This document shows positions 46,144 to 57,400 of a DNA stretch of 64,000 nt, piece by piece. Made by a program: the position numbers and the translations under genes. The DNA is from Erodium maritimum (Eukaryota > Streptophyta > Magnoliopsida > Geraniales > Geraniaceae). The stretch covers positions 37,563,932-37,627,931 of the forward strand of contig OY997596.1 of NCBI GenBank assembly GCA_963921825.1, read 5' to 3'. Position 1 is the stretch's first letter, and the number at the start of each line of letters is the position of its first letter. The notes under the pieces are model-generated. The model searched no databases. It saw only the letters and a list, made by a program, of their open reading frames with translations, and was not told the DNA's origin.

Positions 46144-47530
46144 AGTGAGTATCTTTGTGAAAGACTGAAAAACTGCTCTCTATCGGAAAAAATCCCTAGA
46201 TGTATCATTGTCTTCTTCAAGCCGCAGCCGCCATCACTGGTAGCCGATTGGGCTCTTGCCTGAGGGGCTTCCGGTAGGGGCAGGCCCTATTCGTCCGCCG
46301 CTGACCAAGAATCATTTTCTCCTTCGTTTAAAATCAACCATAAGCCAAGCCAGTTTTTGCCCCGAGCCTTGTTATCGAGCTTTAACGCCCTCTCCCCCTC
46401 GCCGGCCACCGACCTCCACGTTCCATTGGAGGCTTGTGCGTCGTCAGGACCGGACTCCTCTCCCCGGAAAAGGAAGCTTCAGATCTACTCATCCATAACC
46501 GACCATGGCTTCCCCGACTCGAGCCTCGCTAGAGAGGGTCTCGATCCAGAAGCAACGATGCTCGCCGACGTCGCTTATTCGGGATGGGTTTGTTGGGTTC
46601 TTCCCAGACTGCTGCTCGCCGGAGTCTTTCAAGCAGACTGGGTCTGTCGGAGCCTCCCGAACCGGACTTAGCCGAAGGGTGACCTTTCTCGTTCGGTACT
46701 GTGCTCATCGGATTTGGGCTCGCCGAACGGAGCTGGCGTGGCTCGTGGTTCTTCCCCTTTTCCTCCACATGGTCGGCTGTTGTGATGTGTCTTTCTCTCG
46801 AGTCTTAGGAGTCTATCACGCCCGTCGTCTATGGTTGCCTCTACGTGGGCTGTTGTCGTGACCGCCTCCATGTGTGCCGTAGTTGTGGTCCCTTCCAAAT
46901 GGGCATTTTCCGTGGTCGCCTCCAAGTGGACCGGATATGTAGTTGTTCCTGCGGCACTGAGATATCTCCCTTCTTGTTCCATGATCTCATCAACATGCCC
47001 TTCCTTACAAGTCTCTATCTGGTTCTCGTCCCCCGCAACCAGACCTTTCAATCTCGGACAATCCGGTTCCCCCCACCCCACCTATGTTCGAAGTGCTCTC
47101 GGACTGCCATCTTGTTCCCAACATGGTGTTTTTCTCCTCGAGGGACGGGGCCCAATGGGGGATGGGAACCTACTGGGCCTAGAAACGGACGAACCTTCCC
47201 GGTCTACCAGTCTGGGCATTGTCCTACCTAGTGCGGTCATGTTAGTTGGGATGATTATGATGGCCTCCTCGCAAATCATGTCAACCACGAGGCAGGTTTC
47301 TAGCTAATTGATCTCGCGTAATGTGCTTATCTTCAAAGGTCGATTCTCTTCTATTATATTGTTATAGAAGTTTTAGATATTGTCAGCCTAATATGCCACA
47401 TCACCTGATTTTACAAACGAGAAATATCGGCCAATACCTCTGTTTGTTTCGGATTTTATCTCTTGATCTTATGATTGTAATGTTTCGGAATTGGTTGAAT
47501 GGAAACTTATCCTTTATTCAAAAAAAAAAT
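46144..47530 (+). mobile_element. Non-autonomous LINE derivative (1.39 kb)
   Basis: An 11-bp target duplication AGTTACGCTCA (46133-46143 and 47531-47541) and an A-tail at 47519-47529 define it. The body is GC-richer than the flanks and has no reverse transcriptase. Open frames on both strands (46505-46861, 46831-47307 and minus 47081-46668) overlap and none carries a recognisable domain. It contains a 30-bp tandem repeat. The tail CTTATCCTTTATTCAAAAA resembles other LINE tails in the window. Confidence 0.8.
46828..46950. repeat. 30-bp tandem repeat, about 4 degenerate units
   Basis: Units such as GTCGTGACCGCCTCCATGTG and GTCGCCTCCAAGTGGACC keep a 30-bp period. On the minus strand this reads as a ten-residue repeat (VHLEATTENA, HLEGTTTTAH, MEAVTTTAHV). 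The reading-frame periodicity hints at a former coding stretch. Confidence 0.6.
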
Positions 47531-47581
47531 AGTTACGCTCACCAGACCATACATTTTTTTGACTAAAAGGTGCAGTTTTCA

Positions 47582-48482
47582 TTAATCGAGATTTGTAATA
47601 ATAAGCAAGTGCATCAGAGACTCTCTGACCACGAAAAACAGACATAGAAAAATTAAGTTCGCTATTCTTTTCATAACATAACCGTGCTTGACAGTATTGG
47701 ATGGGGTTCCATAAAGACGACTTAGAATTAAAACTAGGCAAAGTTGACTACGGCTTCTCAAACTCTTGCCTAAACGCTGCATGCACAATAGAGTATGACC
47801 GAACTTTCTATCATCCTCTTCTAAACTATGGTGAAACTGACTACGGCTAATCAAAGTATTGCCTAAACGTTGTATACTCTGGAGAGTGCGACCGAACCTA
47901 CTATCATCAGTTTCAGAGGGAGGCATAGCTCTTACCAGGGACCCCTCCCAGGGCCAGTCCCTAGAGCACTGAATTCCTTTCGTCATTGACCCTACAAAGA
48001 CGAAGTCAGATAATATAAAAGGGACCCACCCGATTAGCCAGATTCATAATCGAGAGAGGGGTCGAGGAGGGTGCGGTGGTGGAGGCCAGGGAAGAGGCGT
48101 TGTTAGAGACGATGACGGCGACTTCAGAGGGTGCAGCGGTGGAGGCCAGGAAGGAGGAAGCGTCGGTGGCGTCTTCAGCGACAACGAGGGTTGATCAAGA
48201 GAGATGACCCGAAACAAGGAGACCGCTAGGCTCCAGGGCGGTGAGGCCGATTGATATCGAGGTGAGTCAGACGAAAACCATGATCGGAAGACACTTCGTT
48301 AGTGGCGGGAGGGAGCCAACGTCGCGGTGGCTAGAGGAGGTTCGGAAGGAGTCCTCAGGAAAAACCTTACCTAAATTCACAGGGAGAGGCGTAGAAAAGC
48401 TGATGTGGAAAAAAAGACCATAGAGAACGAGTAGGAGAAGAAGGTTCATGGCAGAGGTCATGACAATAGCCATAGCTGACAT
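47582..48482 (-). CDS. Unidentified minus-strand gene candidate
   Basis: A leader-like sequence precedes an ATG at 48482 whose start MSAMAIVMTSAMNLLLLLVL is a good signal peptide or membrane anchor; that frame ends at 48267. A second open piece (about 48215-48018, Ser/Ala-rich: SSFLASTAAPSEVAVIVSNN) ends at a donor-like GTGGGT. A third piece (47986-47582) begins just after an acceptor TTTGTAG and holds two copies of a roughly 30-residue unit (DDSRFGRTLQSIQRLGNTL and DDRKFGHTLLCMQRLGKSL). The three pieces do not yet join into one sure model. I do not recognise the product; a small secreted protein gene or its decayed copy is possible. Confidence 0.3.
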
Positions 48483-48555
48483 GGCCTTAGGCGGCGTTGA
48501 CAGAGAGAACCTTAGGGTTTGTAGGTTTCCGAGTCTGTATTAGCAATAGGCCCCC

Positions 48556-48774
48556 AGTGGGAGCGGAGCTACATGGTGCCCAGGGGGGGCACGTGCCCCC
48601 CCTCAATTTTTTTTTGTTGAAATTTTCTTGTATGTTTTTTTATTTTTTTTCAAAAATGCCCCTTAATTCTTTCTAATTTCGTAGTTGTGTCCCCCCTCAA
48701 TTTTTTTTACAGTCACGTATTGACACCAAAAAATTTCGGTGCCCCCCCTTACTGAAAAAGCTAGCTCCGCCACT
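48556..48774. mobile_element. hAT-like MITE (219 bp)
   Basis: Ends AGTGGGAGCGGAGCTA and TAGCTCCGCCACT are inverted with one extra base, flanked by GGCCCCC (48549-48555 and 48775-48781), a duplication of at least 7 bp. The inner part pairs too: GGGGGGGCACGTGCCCCCCC on the left and GGTGCCCCCCCTTACTG on the right. Non-coding. Confidence 0.7.
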
Positions 48775-48781
48775 GGCCCCC

Positions 48782-49077
48782 ACCAGATCATACATTCGTT
48801 TCTCACTATTTACAATACACTATTAGCATAAATTGCTAATCAAAATATTTAATGTATTAGTAAGAAGATTTACATTTTGAATTCTAATGTCGACGTAATG
48901 TGGAAAAGTAAACTGAAGTCATTAACTGACAAAGGTAAACAATAAGAGTACAAGATAAGGAACAACAATTGTTTTAGAATGCTAACAACGAGAAAGGTAA
49001 GGAATAATAATTGTTTTAAAACATAAAAGATCAAAGAATAATTATATGCCAGTATTTTAAATCTTTTATATTTTATA
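48782..49077. other. AT-rich spacer between two MITEs
   Basis: No feature seen. Confidence 0.4.
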
Positions 49078-50721
49078 GGGTAATTTTCACCTCAATACTC
49101 TAACTATCGTTTTATTTCACCTCAATACCCTAACTATTTTTCGTGGCACCTCAATAACCTAGAATAACATTTTTCGTCACTTTAGTACTCACCGTCAACT
49201 TTCCATCCATTTTGGATGGAAAATGGTCATGTGCTTCGCACATGACCTTGTCTTTTTAATAAAATACCCAAACTACCCTTAAGTACTTCAAAACCTGTTT
49301 TCTTAAATTTGAACTTTTAAAACCCAAATTCATTCACTTTTTCGAAAATACCCTAATTTCATCTCAATTTCTTCACGTCACTCCTTCTTTCCCTTTCTCT
49401 CTGACGCAAAAGCCTCCATCTCCCCCTTTCTCAAACTTCGGCAACAACTACTCCGACCAGCAAGGTTCGTGAATCGTGAGCTTCTCTGTGTGAATCGCCT
49501 CAGCCACTCCGCCACGCACTCAGATCTGTAAGCAAGGTTCAAGGTTCGTGAAGCATGGTTCGTGAGGCATGGTTCTACAAAACTAAGCTCAGATCTGTGA
49601 GCAACAAGGGAGCTTGAGGGTTTGATTTTTTTTAGGGTGCGATTTTTTAGAGAGATCTGATTTGAGGGTTCGATTTTTTATTTCAAGTTCGATTTTGGGT
49701 GCAGTCTCATCAATCTGGAGGAAATATATTTTGTCTTTCAAGTTAATTGCAGTGATGCATTTTGTTTGGGATTTTGTTCTTGAGGGTTATGGAAGTCGAT
49801 TTGTGCAGACACAAAAGAGACAAAACTGTTATTTCGAAACTTCATTGTGTAGGTCGTAATTTGAGTTTGGGATTGAAATTTTGCCCCAAATTTTAATGAA
49901 TGAATAAAAAATTAATGAGATTTTGTATGGGAGCAATGAGACACACCGAAGCTTTTGCTTGTTTGATTTGGAGAAAGTTTCAGTACACATGGTAATATAA
50001 GTATACAAAAATAATAAAAGTTTCTGAAAATTGATAAAAAGAATAAAAACTGGTTTTTGAAAAATTAAAATGAAGTTGGTTCTTTTTTTCTTAATATTTT
50101 TTAAAATGATTTTTTTAAACTAGAATGTGATTTTTAAAACTAAAAAATGTTTATTTTAAAATAAAACTGAAATTTTAAAATAAAAAACAGATTTTTTAAA
50201 ACAAAAATGATTTTTTTTAAAATAAAAACTGATTTTTCAACAATAAAATATTTTTTTTAAAAATATAAACAGTTTTTTAAAAATAAAATTTGATTTTTTA
50301 AAATAAAACTGAAATTTTAAAATAAAAAACAGATTTTTTTTCAAATAAAGTATAATTTTCTAAAATAAAAAACTGATTTTTCAACAATAAAATATGATTT
50401 TTTTTAAATAAAATTTTATTTTAAATAAAAAATCGAATTTTTAAAAATAAAATCTAATTTTTATATAAAATAAGATTTTTATAAAATAAATAAATAAGTA
50501 AAAAGAAATTTTGAAAACCAATGACATATTTTGAAATTTTGATGTTAGTGTGGGGTATTTTGGACTTTTCAAGCATTTTCCATCAAAAATGGATGGAAAG
50601 TTGACGGTGGGTACTAAAGTGATGAAAAATGTCATTATAGGGTATTGAGGTGCCACGAAAAATAGTTAGGGTATTGAGGTGAAATAAAACGATAGTTAGG
50701 GTATTGAAGTGAAAATCACCC
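49078..50721. mobile_element. Long-TIR MITE-like element, family D (1.64 kb)
   Basis: The left arm GGGTAATTTTCACCTCAATAC mirrors the right arm GTATTGAAGTGAAAATCACCC. The match goes on for about 140 bp through CACCTCAATACCCTAACTAT and ends in ACTTTCCATCCATTTTGGATGG. No clean target duplication (TATTTTATA against TAAATATAT). The interior has a leader-like block (49380-49640, with tandem GTTCGTGA and CAGATCTGTGAGC phrases) and then 450 bp of TTTTAAAATAAAAAC low complexity. The style resembles the Mutator-like families A-C, possibly with captured host DNA. Confidence 0.7.
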
Positions 50722-50819
50722 TAAATATATAGTATCTTAAATCATTTTTGTATTACCTCAATATTCTAAGTTTTTATTAATACCACTGTTAACTTTCTAA
50801 TCATTAAAGCGTTCTCCCA

Positions 50820-52762
50820 GGGTTCACCCAAAACCCCTCTAGGGTTCGTTTTTGACCCCGTCAGGGGTGATCTCCACCGTCATCGGCGTCCCCAAGTAGC
50901 GTCCCCGACCTCCATCTCTGGCTCCAACATGCACCTTGACCGTCCTTGGATTCCCTACCATCTTGTGCCACCACTTGAATTGCAGCACCGCCGTCATGCC
51001 TCCTATCGGGTCGTGCCTGGGCAGTTGCAGCATCTCACGCCCCGCCGCCCTACGCTGCACCATCGCCCCCTCGCCGATCATCCGCCCTGGTACCCTTATC
51101 CGGTGCCAACTTTGCACATGCGCGAACCATATCGTGGTCATCCTCCCTATTCGCCGACTCCTTATTTCCAATCGGGATGGGTCGGTCATCGGCTATATAA
51201 AGGGGCGTTTGAGTCTGATCTCGCAGGGTCATCGCCGACATTTATTCAGATCCTTACCAGACAGGGGAACCCTATTAGGGCTCCTATACCAACACCGCTG
51301 GCGATCAAGCGTCGAGTCCCGAGGCCTCCGAGGTCCAAGATAGTGACAGTGATCACTCCGGTGGAAGACACCACAATACCGACATTGTTTGCTCCGTTTG
51401 AGGAGGGGGGAGTAGAATTGCGACCATAGGGACACTTGCCTCGCTAACCCCTAGGCCCTAGGGCTCCTGCCCGCCATTATACTCAAGAACTCCTACCGGG
51501 GAATCTTAGAGGCCTGCTGAAGTACAACCTGACGATCGGCCCTCAACCCCGGAAGACTAGGCTGGGAAGCAGGACAGGGGCATCCGAAGAAGCACCTCGC
51601 ACGTAGGAGAATCACGAGGAGGTCAGGCTGGAGCATGACCAAGAGATGCAGATGGGGGGCTTGGCCCTCCGCGGGGAGAATGATACAACCCGACGGGGGT
51701 GGAAATGTCACTTTGGGACCTATATCCACAGACCCGAGTCAACCACTTCCGGGGAGTCTCGGGAAATCCGCAACCAAGGCATTACTTTCAGTTTTTGTTA
51801 GGTCTGCATTTTATTTTGTCTTAAGTCAAATAAACTTTTGGGTAGATAGGATTAGGATTTTGGGTTTCATTACTTTTGAAATGTCGGTAAGAGGAACTCC
51901 TAAGTTCAGATCTGCGATTCAAAGCAGACTATTTTTATGGATCCATGAGTGCCTGGAGGACTACATGGTGGCCGGAGCTCCTCCCGAGCTCCCGATCACC
52001 GGAAAACGTCCCTCTTCACTCCCAAACGTCTCCAAAACGTCACCAACAATCCTCAATCCTCAATACAACCCTAAACTACTCATTTTAACCAAACCCTAAC
52101 TTTTGAAATTTGCCAAAACGAAGATCGGATAGTAGCTCACCGTAGAGAACGTCGAGGTGAGCTTGAATCTTTGAACTTTGAGACGATCCAAGGGTTAGAT
52201 GACGTGAATAGTGCCCCAAAACCCTAGCTTCCTTCTCTTCTTCTCTCTTCTTTCTCTTTCTAAAAACACCCCAATTTCTCCTTTTTTTTCAAAGTGGTCG
52301 AACCCCCCCCCTTTTAGTGTCTTCTTGTTTTTCCCAACAAACCTAACACCACCACATTGGTGACATGTGGCAAGGTGGGTCCCACACCTTCGCGAAATTC
52401 GGACGTTTCGGGCCCCGAACGGGCACTTTTTCCAAGAAATTACGAAACTTCACGGGCTACAAGGAAACGGCTCAACTAAGACCGCTGCGACGACGGCTAA
52501 GCTTTTTGGATCCAAAACGGTCCTCGAATGGACCAAAACGTCGCTCGGTTGACTTTTTCAGCGAAAAGTAAACATTTCCCAAATTGATCAGAAAGTTGCC
52601 CTGAGTCCCCCGGAACTCACTTTGGTCGGTATCGCGGTCATCTTAAGTCCGGGATGACCCTCGGGGTCAATTTAGGTTCAATTAAGTGTTTGTCTAAAAA
52701 AAAATTTAAATTTTCCTGTTTTCGCAGGTTTGATTGGCGTTGACCGGGAGTGGTTATTACAG
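50820..52762 (+). mobile_element. Retroelement remnant, probably gypsy-type LTR at right
   Basis: The left part (50820-51790) is GC-rich with an open frame at 50929-51429 (166 residues, His/Pro-rich, no known domain) and a second block with many stops. The right part (about 51940-52762) has features of a plant LTR: CCGGAAAACG, a stretch of CCCTAACTTTTGAAA, TTCTTCTCTCTTC tracts, and a terminal CGGGAGTGGTTATTACA. Neither a second LTR nor a duplication was found, so ends and class are tentative. Confidence 0.4.
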
Positions 52763-52796
52763 GTTATCATATCAAAAGATCGGATCCGGCACCTGA

Positions 52797-52985
52797 GAGA
52801 CGTATGGGACGTCGAGGGGACGAAAGACGAGGTTTGGATGAAAACTGAGAAGTAGAGAACCGGTGGGGAAGATACTGGGGATGAGGAGGATGACGGCGTG
52901 GCTGGCGGGCGTGAGTGACGGCGGCGGCGACAGTAAACCCTAACGGGTAGAGAGAACCTCACGAAGAGGTAGAAGAGAGTTTTAG
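52797..52985 (-). other. Possible 5' exon of a minus-strand gene
   Basis: On the minus strand a CT-rich leader (CTCTCTTCTACCTCTTCGTG) is followed by an open Arg/Ser/Pro-rich stretch ending at a donor-like CTCTCAGGTGCCGG (52797). Downstream on that strand lies the LTR-like sequence, so any gene would be broken. Unidentified. Confidence 0.25.
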
Positions 52986-53199
52986 TACTTTACATTCTTA
53001 GTTCAAGATAGGACGTATGTATCTTTATTTTTACCTAAGACGAAATTTATTTTATTTTTACGAGTTTATGAGCGTCAGATTTTTTACAACAAAAAAATTG
53101 AACAATATTCTGTTTCCTGGCCGCAAATAAATCATCGCAATTTTTTATTCCTAAAAACAAGCTTTTATCAATAAATTAATTGAGATTTAGTGACATGAA

Positions 53200-53348
53200 T
53201 GTCACGCCGTTAAAGTATCCTTAAACATAGATTGTGATAGAGACAGAGAAACCCACACCACTGGAACCACAAGATCCACCTGAAGTCAAAGGCGTGATAA
53301 TCAAGAGCGAAAGGCTCCGAATCGGATTCTTAGGCTCTCCACTTACAG
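53200..53348 (+). other. Possible non-coding first exon of the dehydrogenase gene
   Basis: The block ends at a strong donor, CTTACA|GTAAGTATCG (53348/53349), and the next acceptor on this strand that leads into the dehydrogenase frame is TGGTGACAG before 54402. One frame is open (VKGVIIKSERLRIGFLGSP) and would join in phase, but it has no ATG and a stop just upstream. A 5' UTR exon is the likelier reading. Confidence 0.4.
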
Positions 53349-53617
53349 TAAGTATCGTCCTGTTTCCTAAATTTCGCCTGTTCCGGTTCGCATTGCTATA
53401 ATTTCTTCTGACCCTTGTCAATTTTTTTGTTAATTTTGCAACTCAATTTTATATTTTGTACTGAACAACTTCATTTCCAAGCGAATCTGCTATCGACTTC
53501 ACGGTTTTCATGTGAATTGGTGGAACCTCTGTATTTTGGTTCAATGATATTGACTTGTGTGAGAAGGCTGAGGACATAGTGTTTCATTTTTAGTTCAAAA
53601 AAAAAGGATTTTATATA

Positions 53618-54014
53618 GGGTAAATTACAAATACCTACCTAAATTTGTAGTGTTAACTGATACCTATCCTAAAGTTTTTTTTAATTGATACCTACTCAGA
53701 TGCTTAGTTATATAACAAATAGCCCAAGCCGTCAGCTAAAATGACGAAAATACCCTCAACTACACTTCACTAATTATTTAAAAAAAAAATCTAAAAAAAA
53801 TCACTTTTGTTATATATATAGATTTAATTATTAAATCACTTCATTTTTAAAAAATTATTTAAAAAATCACTAAGGGCATTTTTGTCATTTTAGCTAACAG
53901 TTTGGGCTATTTGTTATATAACTAAACATCTGAGTAGGTATTAGTTAAAAAAAAACTTTAGAGTAGGTATCAGTTAAACGCTACTAGTTTGGAGTATGTA
54001 TTTGTAGTTTACCC
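53618..54014. mobile_element. MULE-type MITE, family B, copy 2, intact (397 bp)
   Basis: Inverted ends GGGTAAATTACAAATACCTACC and GGAGTATGTATTTGTAGTTTACCC, with the exact 9-bp duplication TTTTATATA (53609-53617 and 54015-54023). Inner arms carry CCCAAGCCGTCAGCTAAAATG and its mirror TTTTAGCTAACAGTTTGGGC. It lies in the presumed 5' UTR intron of the dehydrogenase gene and shows what the family-B copy at 5.4-8.3 kb looked like before the LINE hit it. Confidence 0.9.
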
Positions 54015-54458
54015 TTTTATATATGGGTATCCTCCAAGACCAAATCTTTAGATGTTTGATGCTTGGTTGGAGGAGAAACCAAATCTGTTTCTAGAACAGT
54101 GTGGATCTATTGGAAGTACCAGCACTTCCTCTAGTAATGCCACTTTAAAATTCTAAGTTAATGTACCATAGATCTAGTCTTAGAGGTGAACAATGAGTGA
54201 TACCGATTGATTGCTTGAACTCCAATTACTAGTGTCGAAGAACATTCAGAATTTTGCTCAGAGACTTGATAATATCGGGTGTGAAGAAACGGACATGATT
54301 TTTTTGAAGCAGTAATTTGTTACTATGTTTTTTCGGTTTATCCATGACCATGACGTTAGTTATGATGCTCAACTTATTTAGTGCATATTGTTTGGTGACA
54401 GATTCCAGGAAAAGTATCTTGTTGCAGCCAGGTTGAGGCAGACGTCATTAATAGCAAC

Positions 54459-57400
54459 ATGCACACCACTAACGTTCTCTTTTGTGGGTTTGATTTTCCT
54501 GCTTCTCAACAGTACACAAGAGAATACTTGCAGAATTACCCCTTTATCCAGGTAATCTCCTTTTCTGCTCACACAACATTTTTACAGGTCATGCTGAATT
54601 CCCCTGATTTGGTTCGATCCTTGCTCGGCCCAAGGCCCTTCTCCGGCCAGATGTCCTCATCTTGTCTGTACCAGGACTCGGGTTGCTAACAGAGTTTCAG
54701 ATAAGCATCAATTAGCGAAAAGTCACGACTGAACTTCAAAGATAGCAGTTGGTAGGATGAATTGGAGGAGAATTCTAGTATGGAAGATCCCAAAGAGTTT
54801 TGTTACTAATGTATTCAGGTTGCCATCCAAATTACGTTTTGGAAGCAGCTTGGTTTATGGTTTTGTAACTTTTCCTGTTCATGAAAATGGTCTTTCACTA
54901 CATGGTCGTCCACTAAATCCTTTTATATTTGACTCACCCTTCTGACGGTTTTATGATTTATATGGAATTAAAGCCACAGCTTATAGTGTTTTAAGCATCG
55001 TGTTTCTATATATATTTAAAGTGGTACTATCTTCAATTATGTAGGTCGATGATGTCCCACTTGATGCTGTGCCTGATGTTATAGCAAAGTACCATCTTTG
55101 TGTAGTGAAAAATAAGAAGTTCGATTCAAGTCTTATTTCTCATGCTAAACAGATGAAGGTTCTAATGCAGTATGGTGTTGGCGTGGAAGGTTACTGTCAT
55201 GCTCTTTCCCAATTTACTGTATATTCTAGAACTTGTGTGATATACTATTCATATATTCTGATAAGACTATTGACATTGAGCATCCGTCACGTGTATGAAG
55301 GTATCGATATCGATGCTGCTACAAAGTTTGGGATCAAAGTTGCCAGGATTCCAGGTAGTGTAACTGGAAATGCGGCATCATGTGCAGAAATGGCCATTTA
55401 TCTGATGTTAGGCCTTCTTCGGAAGCAGGTAGATTATTTGTAGCCTGTAATCCAAGCATAGTACTCCAGAGCCAATCAACTTCTTTTTTCTCTTGGGTGT
55501 AAAGACTGAGCTCACTATGGTTGGAGCCCTTAATGCAATGCCGCCACTGCCCCTTATGCAATAGTCATCCTAGGATCTCTTGGCTTGCTACCAAGAGCTC
55601 CTCCAGTTGAAGCAACTTGTGTCCCAACTTTTCTGCATGTGGTTCCAATTGCCATCATATGCTTTAAATTTTTTTACCCCTTTTGAATTAGTAACACACC
55701 TTTAGTACCCCAAAGTTTTATAACATTCAATAAAAGTCCTTACATTTTGGTAACACACCTTTAGTATCCCTTATGAATTGGTCACACATCATTCAATACC
55801 CCTTATGTATTGGTAACAGAACAATTACATGCCTTATGGATTGGTCACAGATCATCAAAATGGCGTAAACTTGACCAAAAATTTGTCCAGTGCGTTACCA
55901 ATATATAAGGGGTACTAAAGGTGTGTTACCAATACATAAGGGGTACTAAAGGTAATTAACCCAAGATTTATTCCCTCTCCAAAATAAGTGTCCATTTTCT
56001 TATCAAGGAAGTGACTTTGAATGGATTACCAACACTATCTTTGTACGAGTTAGTTAGGAAGGGTACCACATGGGGACATGGTATGGAAGTGGAAATAACT
56101 AACTCCTATTATCTTTAATTTTCTGCTAAGAATCAAAGTGGAAACTTATTTTGGAGTGGAGGGAGTACTATTTATGATAGCACAGACAAGCAATCTTTGA
56201 AAAGCTTGTGTCACATCGTTTTTCGGGATAAATAGCTTGTGTCTTTTTCAGAATGAAATGCAAATATCTATAAAGCAGAAAAGGCTTGGAGATCCAATTG
56301 GTGAAACATTACTTGGAAAAACGGTTAGTCTTACTTTATTTTCTCTGTAGTGCTTTCTAAGATTGTGGTAGTCCACTCATATCCTTCTGTTTCTCTGCTT
56401 TCCTTTCAATACTCCTGCAATCCTGCATAATTTCTGTAAGTTAGCCAATAATTAAATTGTTCAAACGTTTACATTTCAGTAGTATTGTATGATTTCATGT
56501 TGAAAAATAAACCAGAAAAGTTGGGGTAGCTTCACCTGAAAACAAGGTGATGGAAAACTAGTGGTCTGGACTCTTTTAGCGTCGATATGTAGGAAAGGTG
56601 GGATAAATTCAGCTAAGAAAAAGTTGAAGGGTTGGGGTTAGGCCAACATGAAACCAGTAGGTAGTAATTATAAATATATAAGCGGCTAACAGCAACTTGT
56701 GATCGTATTGAATTGGTGGTATCTTATTAGAGAAGTCTTGTTTTGGTCATAATGTAATTTATTTTTGGGATAATGGCAGAAATATACTGTGTACTTTAAA
56801 TTGTATTGGAATGGTATCTTATCAGAGAAGTCCTGCTTTGACACTACTGTAATTTATTTACGGGATAATGGGAAAAATATACTGTCTACTTTAAATTGTT
56901 TTCAGGTTGTTACTGTTATCTTTATTTTTGTAGCAAACAACCTGTACTTTCTTTTAGTTGCTCGGTCTATAACGGAATTAAAGTCTGATGGAAAAGACTA
57001 TACTACCCCCACACAAATCTTGGGGTCTTGAGGAAGAAGGTTAGTTTCATCATTTATAAAGTGAAAAGGAGCACAGAATAACGGTCTTGAGGAAGAAGGG
57101 TACTGTTTAAAGTACATGGTACATTTTTGTCACTAACCCGTTACTTTATCCAACTTGTTTCATAACTTTGATATAACAAATAGGATAGGAAAGTTGGTTT
57201 AGGTGAATGCAGTTTATAATACAAAACTGTGTCAAAAGCTCAAGTCGTGTAAGTTAAGTAATCAAGTTTTCTGTATTTCAGCTGTATAGCCTCGTGCTGG
57301 GTCAGCTTTCAACTATATATTCTAGGTATATGTTTACTTCATTTGAAGCTTGACATTATATCTCATATAATAATTCCTTGGTTGTTACACCTTTTTAGCT

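Noticed and set aside
50929..51429. 166-residue His/Pro-rich frame as a host gene
   Set aside because: No domain, opposite-strand and alternative frames equally open, flanked by LTR-like DNA; kept only as part of a retroelement remnant.
55334..55561. Minus-strand frame over dehydrogenase exon 3
   Set aside because: Antisense shadow of a conserved exon.
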